Part shown: positions 1-7,770 of the stretch, one piece after another
How the letters are laid out: every line of letters begins with the position of its first letter
How positions within the stretch are numbered: the stretch's first letter is position 1
Assembly: GCA_033763355.1 (NCBI GenBank)
Contig: JANRKT010000019.1
Coordinates: 1-18,815, forward strand
Origin: JANRKT01 sp033763355
Lineage (GTDB): Bacteria; Bacteroidota; Bacteroidia; Chitinophagales; Chitinophagaceae
Length of the DNA: 18,815 bases
Reading direction: 5' to 3'
Program-made: the position numbers and the translations under genes
Notes under the pieces: model-generated
The model's database searches: none
The model's input: only the letters and a program-made list of their open reading frames with translations
What the model was told of the DNA's origin: nothing

Positions 1-852
1 CCGGAAATCCCGCTGTATCCCAATGAAATTCCCAATAATATTCCCGGAGAAAACAAAGAAAAATCAGTAAGCGATGGCATCCTTCGGATCAGCAATGTAA
101 GGATACCGACGCTGCGTGTATTTCTGCCACCCAAAGAAAAAGCAAACGGAACGGCTGTAGTGATCTGCCCGGGCGGTGGTTACAGGATTGTAGCAATTGG
201 CCATGAAGGATATGATGTGGCAAAAAAATTTAATGAAGCCGGTGTAGCTGCTGTTGTTTTAAAATACCGTTTGCCTGACAGTGCAATATCGCCACAACCG
301 GAAATTGCCCCCTTGCAGGATGCACAACAGGCCATACTTACAGTAAGGCAAAACTCACAAAAATGGAATATTGATCCCAACCGTGTTGGCATCATGGGCT
401 TTTCGGCCGGTGGCCATCTTGCTTCCACTGCAGGTACGCATTTTAAAAAAATACTGGTTGATTACTCGGGTAACTTGAGTGCAAGACCTGATTTTATGAT
501 ATTGGGATACCCTGTGATTTCAGCTGATACATCAATTTCACACAGGGGTTCATTTAATAGCCTGCTTGGCAAAAACCCTTCAGCTGAAAAATTAAAAGAA
601 TACTCCAATGAACTGCAGGTTACAGCAGAAACTCCGCCAGCATTTCTTGTTCATTCATCAGATGACGGTGGCGTTAAACCGGATAACAGCATCCGTTTTT
701 ACCTGGCACTTTTAAAAAATAAAGTTGCTGCAGAATTACACCTTTATGAAAAAGGCGGCCATGGGTACGGAATGAATAACCCCACCACAAACGACAAATG
801 GATGGAACGCTGTTTTAACTGGATGCAAAACCACGGGTGGCTGAAAAAATAA
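1..852 (+). CDS. alpha/beta-hydrolase esterase (acetyl-xylan-esterase/BD-FAE-like), 5' partial
   Basis: The frame is open to the window edge, so the gene starts outside; an internal GTG at 160 is not the true start because coding sequence (…NVRIPTLRVFLPP…) continues upstream of it. The protein has an alpha/beta-hydrolase fold. The oxyanion region is PGGGY (about 170-184). The nucleophile elbow is GFSAGGH with the Ser codon at 403-405, the acid is in HSSDDGG, and the catalytic His is in GGHGYGM near the C-terminus. This arrangement is typical of secreted or periplasmic carbohydrate esterases that remove acetyl or feruloyl groups from plant polysaccharides, often mislabelled endo-1,4-beta-xylanase. 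The N-terminus, and so any signal peptide, is not visible. It is followed after 10 nt by the dehydrogenase gene, probably co-transcribed. The hydrolase fold is secure; the substrate is not. Confidence 0.85.
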   Translation, partial: PEIPLYPNEIPNNIPGENKEKSVSDGILRISNVRIPTLRVFLPPKEKANGTAVVICPGGGYRIVAIGHEGYDVAKKFNEAGVAAVVLKYRLPDSAISPQPEIAPLQDAQQAILTVRQNSQKWNIDPNRVGIMGFSAGGHLASTAGTHFKKILVDYSGNLSARPDFMILGYPVISADTSISHRGSFNSLLGKNPSAEKLKEYSNELQVTAETPPAFLVHSSDDGGVKPDNSIRFYLALLKNKVAAELHLYEKGGHGYGMNNPTTNDKWMERCFNWMQNHGWLKK

Positions 853-862
853 ATAACCCGGT

Positions 863-1807
863 ATGCAGATTGTAATTACAGATGGCTTTACGCTCAATGC
901 CGGCGATTTAGACTGGGAACCTCTGAGAACATTTGGGGAATTAAAAATTTATGACAGAACAGCAACAGAATTAATAACAGAAAGATGTAAAAGAGCGGAA
1001 ATCATTTTGACCAATAAAGTTCCTTTCAGCAGCGAAACCATTGAACAGCTTCCCGGTTTAAAACTTATCAGCGTACTCGCTACAGGATACAATGTAATTG
1101 ATGTAAAAGCAACCCGTGAAAAAAATATAACCGTATGCAATGTGCCTGCATATGGTACAGCTTCTGTTGCACAACATACCATTGCACTTTTACTCGAACT
1201 CAGTAACCATACGGGGATACATACCGCATCGGTTAAAAATGGTGACTGGGAAAAATCAGCCGACTGGTGCTACACAAAAGCCCCAGTTATTGAATGGGCA
1301 GGAAAAACAATGGGCATAGTTGGTTTGGGGAATATCGGCCGGCAGGTGGCCCTTATTGCGGCAGCATTGGGCATGAAAATAATTTATAACAGTTCAACAG
1401 ATAAAAGAAGCGGCCCCGGAACTTTTACGGATTTAAAAACACTGTTCGCAGAAAGTGATGTAATCAGTTTGCATTGTCCGCTGAAGGATAATGCGGGATT
1501 TGTAAATAAAAATTTACTGCAACTGATGAAGAAAACATCTTTTCTCATCAACACAGCAAGGGGGCAGCTTATCAATGAACAGGACCTGGCTGATGCACTC
1601 AACAACAATGGCATAGCCGGTGCTGCACTGGATGTTTTATCAAAAGAACCACCAGCTTCAGATAACCCGCTGTTAAGGGCAAGGAACTGCTTCATCACCC
1701 CTCACCATGCATGGATGAGCCGTGAAGCAAGGCAAAGGATAATGGATACAACTGTAAGAAATATTGAAGCTTATCTTAAAGGAGCACCGGTTAATGTTGT
1801 TAACTGA
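863..1807 (+). CDS. D-2-hydroxyacid dehydrogenase (glycerate dehydrogenase/hydroxypyruvate reductase-like)
   Basis: A 314-aa cytoplasmic NAD(P)-dependent oxidoreductase that should interconvert a 2-oxo acid and a D-2-hydroxy acid, for example hydroxypyruvate and glycerate. The Rossmann motif GLGNIG is at residues 154-159. The family's catalytic triad is visible: Arg233 (TARGQ), Glu262 (SKEPP) and His281 (TPHHAW). The length is normal for the family. The strand after the glycine motif ends YNSSTDKR, without the acidic residue that usually selects NAD, so NADP(H) use is possible. It starts 10 nt after the esterase stop, suggesting a two-gene transcript. It converges on ppdK with only 40 nt between the stops, in which I see no clear hairpin terminator. 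The exact substrate cannot be read from the sequence. Confidence 0.88.
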   Translation: MQIVITDGFTLNAGDLDWEPLRTFGELKIYDRTATELITERCKRAEIILTNKVPFSSETIEQLPGLKLISVLATGYNVIDVKATREKNITVCNVPAYGTASVAQHTIALLLELSNHTGIHTASVKNGDWEKSADWCYTKAPVIEWAGKTMGIVGLGNIGRQVALIAAALGMKIIYNSSTDKRSGPGTFTDLKTLFAESDVISLHCPLKDNAGFVNKNLLQLMKKTSFLINTARGQLINEQDLADALNNNGIAGAALDVLSKEPPASDNPLLRARNCFITPHHAWMSREARQRIMDTTVRNIEAYLKGAPVNVVN

Positions 1808-1847
1808 AGATAACATTGCCAACCTTTATCATACATCCTTCAGCCTT

Positions 1848-4610
1848 TCACTTTTTCACTTTACCATATTGCACCGCAGCCTGTGCAGCAGCCAGCCTTG
1901 CAATGGGCACACGAAACGGTGAACAGCTAACATAATTCACACCGATGCGGTGAAAAAATTTTACACTTTCCGCATCACCGCCATGCTCGCCGCAAATACC
2001 CACTTTTAATTGGGGTTTGGTTTGCCTTCCTCTTTCAGTTCCTATCTTTACCAATTCACCTACACCATCCTGGTCAATGGTTTGAAAGGGATCATCATGC
2101 AGCAACTTCTGATCAAGATAGTTCGGTAAAAATCCTCCGATATCGTCGCGGCTGAAACCAAAGCTCATTTGCGTAAGGTCGTTGGTGCCGAAGCTGAAGA
2201 AGTCAGCTACCACTGCCATGCGTCCTGCTTTTAAAGCAGCCCTTGGGGTTTCAATCATGGTGCCATAAGAATATGGTATCTTTTTTATCTTCATTCTTTC
2301 ACATACTTCGCTGTAAACTTTATCCACAATTTTCTTCTGATGTATGAGTTCATTCATTGTACAGGTTACCGGTATCATAATTTCGGGAAATGCTTTTTTT
2401 CCTGCTTTGATGATTTCAATAGTTGCCTCAAAAATGGCCCTTACCTGCATTTCAGTTATTTCAGGGTAACTGATGCCCAGCCTTACGCCGCGATGCCCGA
2501 GCATCGGGTTGTTTTCATGCAATGCCAGCACCCTTCTTTTTAATACATTCATGCTGATACCCAGCTCCCGGCTGAGCTGGCGCAACTTCTCAGCATCATG
2601 CGGAACAAATTCATGCAGCGGCGGGTCAAGCAGGCGTATGGTAACGGGATGCCCCTTCATTACTTCAAGTGTATCTTTAAAATCTTTTTTAACGAACACA
2701 AACAATTCATTCAACGCTGTTCTTCTTTCCTCTTCTGTTTTGCTTACAATCATTTTTCTCAGCAGGAACAAAGGCGTGTCGCTGCCTTCACCATAAAACA
2801 TATGCTCTGTACGGAACAGGCCGATACCTTCTGCACCAAACGACAGTCCCTGGGCTGCATCTTTAGGCGTATCTGCATTGGTTCTTACACCAATGAGCTT
2901 AATCTTATCTACCATTTTCATCAGGTTTTTATAGGCCTGGTTTTTATCAAGATCAATGTTAACCAAAGGAAGTTTTCCTTTATATACCAAACCCTTCGTT
3001 CCGTTTAAACTGATCCAGTCGCCTTCTTTAATAACAACCCCGTTCTTCGCTTTAAATGATTTTGTTTCATGATAGATTTCTATATCGCTGCAGCCCACAA
3101 CACAGCATTTGCCCCAACCGCGTGCCACCAGCGCAGCATGTGATGTCATGCCGCCTTTGGTTGTAAGTACAGCCTGGGATTTATGCATGCCATCCACATC
3201 TTCAGGCGAAGTTTCGTCACGTACCAGGATAACCTTTTCCCCGCGGTGCGCCCATTCTACTGCATCATGAGATGAAAAAACCACACGCCCCGGTGCGCCG
3301 CCCGGTCCTGCAGGAAGGCCCTTGGCGATGGCATGATTAGTCTGTTCTGCTTTGGGGTCAAGCATCGGAAGAAGCAGTTCCACCAGTTGATTAGGCGCCA
3401 CCCTCATCACTGCTGTTTTTGCATCAATCAGCTTTTCTTCATACATCTCTGTAGCCATACGAACTGCAGCTATGCCGTTGCGTTTGCCTACCCGGCATTG
3501 CAGCATATAGAGTTTTCCTTTTTCAATGGTAAACTCAATATCCTGCATGTCTTTATAATGTTTTTCCAGGCGCTCCTGGTAACTTAACAACTCCCTGTAC
3601 AACTTTGGCATTAATTTTTGCAGCGAAGGGAGGTGCCTGCTTTGTGCATTTTTTGAATATTCATTGACAGGCGCTGGTGTCCGGATACCTGCAACCACAT
3701 CTTCACCCTGCGCATTTACAAGGAATTCGCCATAGAATTTATTTTCGCCGTTACCGGGATTGCGGGTAAAAGCAACACCCGTTGCGCTGTCATTACCCAT
3801 ATTGCCAAATACCATTACCTGAACAGTTACTGCAGTGCCCCAGTCATCTGAAATTTTCTCGATACGCCGGTATTCAATAGCCCTTTTGCCATTCCAGCTT
3901 GCAAACACAGCTCCAATGCTTCCCCAGAGTTGTTCCCACGGGTCTTCAGGAAATGATTTTCCCAACACTTTTTTAATTGTGGCCTTAAATGTTTTTACAA
4001 GCGCTTTCAGTTCTTCTGCGGTCAAATCTGTATCCGACTTGTAACCATTCTTATGTTTAACGGTTTCAATTTTCTCATCCAGAATTTTGCGTATGCCTTT
4101 TCCGTTCTTTGGTTCAATACCGGCCGCTTTTTCCATTACCACATCGGCATACATCATGATTAACCTGCGGTAAGCATCATAAACAAATCTTTCATTGCCG
4201 CTTTGAGAAACAATTACCTTAATTGTTCTTTCATTCAGCCCGATATTTAAAACCGTTTCCATCATACCCGGCATTGAACGCCTTGCGCCGGAGCGTACAG
4301 AAACAAGCAGCGGGTTAACCGCATCACCAAATTTTTTTCCCGTTAACTGTTCTGCTTTTTGCAATGCATCCTGCACTTGTTTTTGCAAAGCGGCCGGATA
4401 TGTTTTATTGTGCTGGTAATAATGTGTACATACTTCAGTTGTTATTGTAAACCCCGGCGGAACAGGCAGGCGGAGTTTAGGGTGGCCGGCCATTTCTGCA
4501 AGATTGGCGCCTTTGCCTCCCAGTAAATTTTTCATACCCTCATTGCCATCGGCTCTGCCCCCGCCGAAGAAATAAACATACTTTTTACCTGTTTTTTTTA
4601 TAGCTGTCAT
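1848..4610 (-). CDS. ppdK: pyruvate phosphate dikinase
   Basis: A 920-aa enzyme that interconverts pyruvate + ATP + Pi and phosphoenolpyruvate + AMP + PPi, linking glycolysis and gluconeogenesis in the cytoplasm. The N-terminal ATP-grasp nucleotide-binding domain begins KKYVYFFGGG and contains LLGGKGANLAEM and the loop RSGARRSMPGMMETVLNIG. The swivelling phosphohistidine domain carries GGMTSHAALVARG with His491. The C-terminal PEP/pyruvate barrel has GLFRTEHMF, the FGTNDLTQM segment and the catalytic Cys873 in GICGEHGGD. All key residues are present and the length is close to the bacterial norm. The start follows a 450-bp intergenic region. I see no clear Shine-Dalgarno site and no perfect TAnnTTTG element directly upstream. 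Confidence 0.97.
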   Translation of the reverse strand: MTAIKKTGKKYVYFFGGGRADGNEGMKNLLGGKGANLAEMAGHPKLRLPVPPGFTITTEVCTHYYQHNKTYPAALQKQVQDALQKAEQLTGKKFGDAVNPLLVSVRSGARRSMPGMMETVLNIGLNERTIKVIVSQSGNERFVYDAYRRLIMMYADVVMEKAAGIEPKNGKGIRKILDEKIETVKHKNGYKSDTDLTAEELKALVKTFKATIKKVLGKSFPEDPWEQLWGSIGAVFASWNGKRAIEYRRIEKISDDWGTAVTVQVMVFGNMGNDSATGVAFTRNPGNGENKFYGEFLVNAQGEDVVAGIRTPAPVNEYSKNAQSRHLPSLQKLMPKLYRELLSYQERLEKHYKDMQDIEFTIEKGKLYMLQCRVGKRNGIAAVRMATEMYEEKLIDAKTAVMRVAPNQLVELLLPMLDPKAEQTNHAIAKGLPAGPGGAPGRVVFSSHDAVEWAHRGEKVILVRDETSPEDVDGMHKSQAVLTTKGGMTSHAALVARGWGKCCVVGCSDIEIYHETKSFKAKNGVVIKEGDWISLNGTKGLVYKGKLPLVNIDLDKNQAYKNLMKMVDKIKLIGVRTNADTPKDAAQGLSFGAEGIGLFRTEHMFYGEGSDTPLFLLRKMIVSKTEEERRTALNELFVFVKKDFKDTLEVMKGHPVTIRLLDPPLHEFVPHDAEKLRQLSRELGISMNVLKRRVLALHENNPMLGHRGVRLGISYPEITEMQVRAIFEATIEIIKAGKKAFPEIMIPVTCTMNELIHQKKIVDKVYSEVCERMKIKKIPYSYGTMIETPRAALKAGRMAVVADFFSFGTNDLTQMSFGFSRDDIGGFLPNYLDQKLLHDDPFQTIDQDGVGELVKIGTERGRQTKPQLKVGICGEHGGDAESVKFFHRIGVNYVSCSPFRVPIARLAAAQAAVQYGKVKK

Positions 4611-4927
4611 AAAAGATCATTTTATGTAAAGGCTTATATAAATAAGAAACCGCTTTGCATAATTAGCAATGAACCCCTTCCCCTTTGCACCCTGCTGGTC
4701 ATCCAGAAACATGATTATTGTCAGGATTCCTTTGTTCAGGGGCAGTAACGGATAGGCCTGCCCGTGTTACCATAATAATAATTAATGGTATACAATGGTA
4801 TTTGTAATTACAACCGCATTTATAAAAAATAAATCAGCCTGCTTTTTTTGCTTATGACAGCTTTTACCCGTATATATTTTTTAACCGGGTACAGGAAATA
4901 AGTGCAACAATAATTTCAGCTTGCAGT

Positions 4928-4941
4928 TTGACTTAAATCAG
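4928..4941. promoter_or_regulatory. candidate FNR/CRP-type operator, distal
   Basis: TTGACTTAAATCAG matches the FNR-family pattern TTGAYnnnnRTCAA at nine of ten defined positions. It lies 134 nt upstream of the YceI-like start codon. If transcription starts about 5-7 nt after the TAATAATTTG at 4983-4992, this site would be centred near -63, a position used by CRP/FNR activators. Found by eye; such short matches occur by chance in AT-rich DNA. Confidence 0.4.
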
Positions 4942-4949
4942 ATGCTTTA

Positions 4950-4966
4950 TTGATGATCCTCATCAA
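4950..4966. promoter_or_regulatory. candidate CRP/FNR-type operator, proximal perfect palindrome
   Basis: TTGATGATCCTCATCAA is a perfect inverted repeat with 7-bp arms (TTGATGA/TCATCAA) and a 3-bp spacer. The half sites resemble those of CRP/FNR regulators, though the outer TTGAT and ATCAA are 7 bp apart rather than the canonical 4. It is centred at 4958, about 40 bp upstream of the transcription start inferred from the -7-like element at 4983-4992, which would suit a class II activator. The regulator itself is not in the window. Confidence 0.5.
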
Positions 4967-4982
4967 ATGTCAGTTTGTGGGG

Positions 4983-4992
4983 TAATAATTTG
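4983..4992 (+). promoter_or_regulatory. weak -7-like element for the redox cluster
   Basis: TAATAATTTG resembles the Bacteroidota -7 consensus TAnnTTTG, but with the TA and TTTG parts not at exact spacing. No convincing -33 TTG lies at the usual distance, which would fit a promoter that depends on an activator bound at 4950-4966. It would give a 5' leader of roughly 65 nt before the ATG at 5063. Confidence 0.25.
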
Positions 4993-5062
4993 GATGTGCC
5001 TTTTAAAGGGTAATCTTCCTGAATAAAAAAACTAAACGAATCAAACAACTAAAACTACTATT

Positions 5063-5755
5063 ATGAAACTCATTTTAAAAAACCTTTTTCCGCTATTGTC
5101 TGCAGCCATTATACTGTTAGGGTATGCTATGCTTGCGGGTTGTACACACGATGATAATGTTATTAAAGGATCAGGGGCCAATATTGTACGGGGGAATGAA
5201 AAACTTACGCTTACAGACCCCAAAGTAAGCTTCGACAAAAGCCACTCCAATATCGGATGGGAATCAGTTTACCTTGGCACAACAGCCCTGCTAACCGGCA
5301 GGTTCAACAACTTCGGTTTCACATCTTTCAATTTCGATGAATCAAACGCAAATGGAATCAACTTCGAAGCATGGGTTTGGCTGAACACAGTTAACACCAG
5401 TGAACCCGGCCGCGACCAGGGATGCCTGCTGGGTACTTACGGAACTGCTTTAGGAAAAACAACAGAAACGGAAAACCTTGCCATCATCAAAAGTAAGTTT
5501 GTTGAACTGAGCCTTACAGACAAAAGTTATTTTGTAAAAGCAGACCTCACCTTTCACGGGGTAACCAAAGAAGTAACAGCGAAGTTGTCATTTGATGGCA
5601 AAGGACAAACAGTAAGAAACGGGGTTACACAAAATGTTTACGGTTTCAGCCTGAGTTTTCAGTTCCTCGCAAAAACTGATTTCCTGATTTCATCAACCAA
5701 TATTGCCGATAATGTGAAAGTAAGCAGCAATGCAATTTTCAGGCAATCACTGTAA
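5063..5755 (+). CDS. YceI-like lipoprotein
   Basis: A 230-aa exported protein. The N-terminus has a lipoprotein signal peptide ending LAGC with Cys27 as the lipidated residue. The mature part begins with a YceI-like strand (FDKSHSNIGWES), then LTGRFNNFGF, and the diagnostic YceI segment DLTFHGVTKEVTAKLSF in the second half. YceI proteins form a lipocalin-like barrel that binds long isoprenoid or lipid molecules, including quinone-like ones. The central part differs from typical YceI proteins. It is the first gene of the redox cluster, 59 nt ahead of the cytochrome lipoprotein, and lies downstream of the putative FNR-like sites. Export as a lipoprotein is well supported and family membership is likely. 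A role in quinone or lipid handling for the downstream electron-transfer proteins is inference. Confidence 0.82.
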   Translation: MKLILKNLFPLLSAAIILLGYAMLAGCTHDDNVIKGSGANIVRGNEKLTLTDPKVSFDKSHSNIGWESVYLGTTALLTGRFNNFGFTSFNFDESNANGINFEAWVWLNTVNTSEPGRDQGCLLGTYGTALGKTTETENLAIIKSKFVELSLTDKSYFVKADLTFHGVTKEVTAKLSFDGKGQTVRNGVTQNVYGFSLSFQFLAKTDFLISSTNIADNVKVSSNAIFRQSL

Positions 5756-5814
5756 GATGATCAGTGCGAAACGAGAGAGATGAAAATGATTTGCAAAATT
5801 TAAAGCCACGCAAA

Positions 5815-6192
5815 ATGAAACTGAAAATAATAACAGCGACTATCCTTGTTGTGTGTATAGCCGGACTGGGCGGTTGCTACAAAGATGTTATTTACCCGGA
5901 TTTTGATCCCAATGCACCCATTAGCTTTAATGCCGACCTGGTACCCATTTTTACCAAAAGCTGCGATGATGCAGGATGCCATGATGCAGCAGCTACGCAC
6001 AACCCTGCGCTTACTGCAGACAAAGCCTATAACGCCATTAAAAATGGCGGCTTTATTAATCTGCTGAAACCTGAAGAAAGCATCCTCTACAAATCTGTAA
6101 AGTCAGGTGCCATGCCTCCCAGCGGAGGATTGAAACCTGCCGATGTACAAAGAATACTGATCTGGATAAAAAACGGGGCACCCAATAATTAA
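5815..6192 (+). CDS. monohaem c-type cytochrome lipoprotein with CX4CH haem motif
   Basis: A 125-aa protein. The start at 5815 is preferred over the in-frame GTG at 5764 because it gives a clean lipoprotein signal (MKLKIITATI… GLGGC, lipidated Cys21). The GTG version would place a long charged stretch before the signal. The haem site is SCDDAGCH (Cys50, Cys55, His56), a CX4CH spacing instead of CX2CH. Met100 in GAMPPSG is the probable second axial ligand, followed by an amphipathic helix (DVQRILIWIKNGA) typical of class I cytochrome ends. CX4CH variants are known in predicted cytochrome domains of Planctomycetes and Bacteroidota. It is likely an electron carrier tethered to a membrane on the periplasmic side. 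The next gene begins 55 nt downstream. Confidence 0.83.
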   Translation: MKLKIITATILVVCIAGLGGCYKDVIYPDFDPNAPISFNADLVPIFTKSCDDAGCHDAAATHNPALTADKAYNAIKNGGFINLLKPEESILYKSVKSGAMPPSGGLKPADVQRILIWIKNGAPNN

Positions 6193-6247
6193 AATTAATC
6201 CTGTAACCAGATCCATTGTTATTGAAAAACTTTAAAATATAACTAAA

Positions 6248-7201
6248 ATGAATGCTTCAATATATAACATCAGAACACTGGTTAAAGCCACAGCTTTTAT
6301 GCTACTCTTTCTGCTGCTGGCCGGCCCGGTTGCAGCACAGGACCCTCCCGCTGAAAAACCCAAAGAAGCCGTTTCAAAAAAATATGTAAAGAATACATTT
6401 GAAAGCATATGGCTTTTAGACAACCAAACTGTGATGGTGCCCATAAAAGGAACTTTTGAAATGGATATTTTACACCGTTTCGGTACGATGGACAAAGGAT
6501 ATAAGGATTTCTTCGGCTTTTTTGCCCCTTCCAATATCAGGCTCGGGTTCAGTTATTCACCCATCAATAACCTGATGGCGGGTATTTCAATTACCAAATC
6601 CAATATGACATGGGAAGGTTATGCCAAATATGCCATCATCAAACAAACTAAAGGAAAAGGATACCCGGTAAGTGTTACCTATTATGCGAACCTGGGTATT
6701 GAAACGAGAACAAAAGACAATTATGTGCATTTCACAGACAGGCTTTCCTATTTTCACCAGTTGCTTATTGCAAGAAAAATCAATGACTGGCTGTCACTGC
6801 AGGTGGCGCCCAGTATTTCTCACATGAATTTTGTAAACGGTCAGTTTGTGGATACCAGCATTGTAAAAAGCGGCAGGGTGCAGGACAGGAAACACGATCA
6901 TTTTGCCATTGCCCTTTCCGGGAAATTTAAAATAAGAGAAGGTATGGGAATATTGTTCAATTACGATCAACCCGTAACAAAACACAGAACAGCTAACCCC
7001 CGTCCCAATCTTTCACTTGGACTCGAGGTTACAACCAGTTCACATGCCTTTCAGATTTTCGTGGGCAACTACTATTTCATCACTCCCCAGCGCAACAATT
7101 ATTTCAACCAGAACAAAGGGCTGGAATTTAATGATGGCAAGCTTGAACACGGCAAACAATTCCTGATCGGCTTCAATATTACAAGATTGTGGAACTGGTA
7201 A
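6248..7201 (+). CDS. DUF5777-type outer-membrane beta-barrel protein
   Basis: A 317-aa protein with a Sec signal peptide ending GPVAAQ (cut near residue 31), then a short Pro/Lys-rich linker. The rest is alternating polar and hydrophobic strands ending in the aromatic C-terminus ITRLWNW, typical of outer-membrane barrels. Segments such as DILHRFGTMDKGYKDFFG and SNIRLGFSYSPINNLMAGI resemble the DUF5777 family, which in Bacteroidota is often found beside cytochrome c and YceI genes. It contains no cysteine or haem motif. It sits between the two cytochrome genes, so it may act in the outer membrane with them, as a pore or scaffold, but this is inference. Family assignment is by recalled pattern, not by a profile search. 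Confidence 0.78.
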   Translation: MNASIYNIRTLVKATAFMLLFLLLAGPVAAQDPPAEKPKEAVSKKYVKNTFESIWLLDNQTVMVPIKGTFEMDILHRFGTMDKGYKDFFGFFAPSNIRLGFSYSPINNLMAGISITKSNMTWEGYAKYAIIKQTKGKGYPVSVTYYANLGIETRTKDNYVHFTDRLSYFHQLLIARKINDWLSLQVAPSISHMNFVNGQFVDTSIVKSGRVQDRKHDHFAIALSGKFKIREGMGILFNYDQPVTKHRTANPRPNLSLGLEVTTSSHAFQIFVGNYYFITPQRNNYFNQNKGLEFNDGKLEHGKQFLIGFNITRLWNW

Positions 7202-7214
7202 ACAATACACCGTA

Positions 7215-7664
7215 ATGAAAAAAATCGATACATCATTAATTAAAAAGATAACCATGAACAAGCAGTTGATCTCCTTACTCGTTCCCATATTTGCCGGTAT
7301 GATGCTGGCTGGCTTTACTGTAATCAGGCAACAACCTGATCCATGGACAGTTCCTGAAAAATATAATAAGATGACAAACCCTGTTAAAGCAGACGGGGAA
7401 TCCTTAAAAGAAGGAAAGGCATTATGGATCAAGCACTGTCAGTCCTGTCATGGAAAAACAGGGTTGGGAGACGGCCCGAAAGCAGCACAATTAAAAACTG
7501 AACCGGGTGATTTTTCCGCTCCGGCTACACAAAAACAGAGTGATGGCTCGCTCTTTTATAAGACCATTGAAGGACGCGATGACATGCCGGGCTTTAAAAA
7601 GAAAATACCTGATGATGAAGAAGTCTGGGCCATTGTAAATTTTATCCGTACACTCAAAAAATAA
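7215..7664 (+). CDS. class I c-type cytochrome
   Basis: A small monohaem periplasmic cytochrome c. Two starts are possible: ATG 7215 (149 aa) and ATG 7254 (136 aa). The later one gives a better export signal, MNKQLISLLVPIFAGMMLAG. The haem site is CQSCHG (Cys75, Cys78, His79 in the long numbering), followed by KTGLGDGPKA, and Met124 in RDDMPGF is the likely distal ligand. The C-terminal helix EEVWAIVNFIRTLKK is standard for this fold. There is no lipobox, so the protein is either soluble in the periplasm or held by an uncut signal anchor. It probably exchanges electrons with the Fe-S/NrfD pair encoded downstream or with the lipoprotein cytochrome upstream. A 106-nt gap separates it from the next gene. 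Confidence 0.92.
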   Translation: MKKIDTSLIKKITMNKQLISLLVPIFAGMMLAGFTVIRQQPDPWTVPEKYNKMTNPVKADGESLKEGKALWIKHCQSCHGKTGLGDGPKAAQLKTEPGDFSAPATQKQSDGSLFYKTIEGRDDMPGFKKKIPDDEEVWAIVNFIRTLKK

Positions 7665-7692
7665 TTTCTTTTAAAAGGTATTTGTTCCATCA

Positions 7693-7704
7693 AACCGGCC
7701 GGTT
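7693..7704. repeat. GC-rich palindrome between operon genes
   Basis: AACCGGCCGGTT is a perfect 12-bp palindrome in the 106-bp gap after the cytochrome c gene. The same stretch can also form a small hairpin, CCGGT-TCAGCTT-ACCGG (7699-7715). There is no T-tract after it, so it is not a normal terminator. It could be an mRNA processing or stability element, or chance. Confidence 0.3.
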
Positions 7705-7770
7705 CAGCTTACCGGACTGGCTGGTCACGGAAATCACTTCAATCCTGCCTGCCAAAAATTAAACAGCGCT

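Larger units (their letters stand above)
4611..5062. other. divergent intergenic regulatory region
   Basis: A 452-bp AT-rich gap between ppdK (minus) and the redox cluster (plus). No convincing ORF or RNA gene was seen. It holds two candidate CRP/FNR-type inverted repeats (4928-4941 and 4950-4966), a weak -7-like TAATAATTTG (4983-4992), and a short repeat group. In that group two ATGGTAT copies (4785-4791 and 4795-4801) lie 10 bp apart and face an inverted TACCAT at 4768-4773. Promoters for both flanking genes are expected here. Confidence 0.6.

Noticed and set aside
2598..3008. Plus-strand 136-aa ORF inside ppdK, with several similar ones
   Set aside because: These are antisense shadows of a fully supported PPDK gene with no recognisable domain.
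4768..4801. ATGGTAT direct repeats with inverted TACCAT
   Set aside because: Short and AT-rich with no clear position relative to a promoter; noted in the intergenic entry but not strong enough to call an operator or hairpin.
5764..5814. GTG start adding 17 residues to the CX4CH cytochrome
   Set aside because: It would place a charged stretch before the lipoprotein signal; ATG 5815 gives a normal signal peptide.
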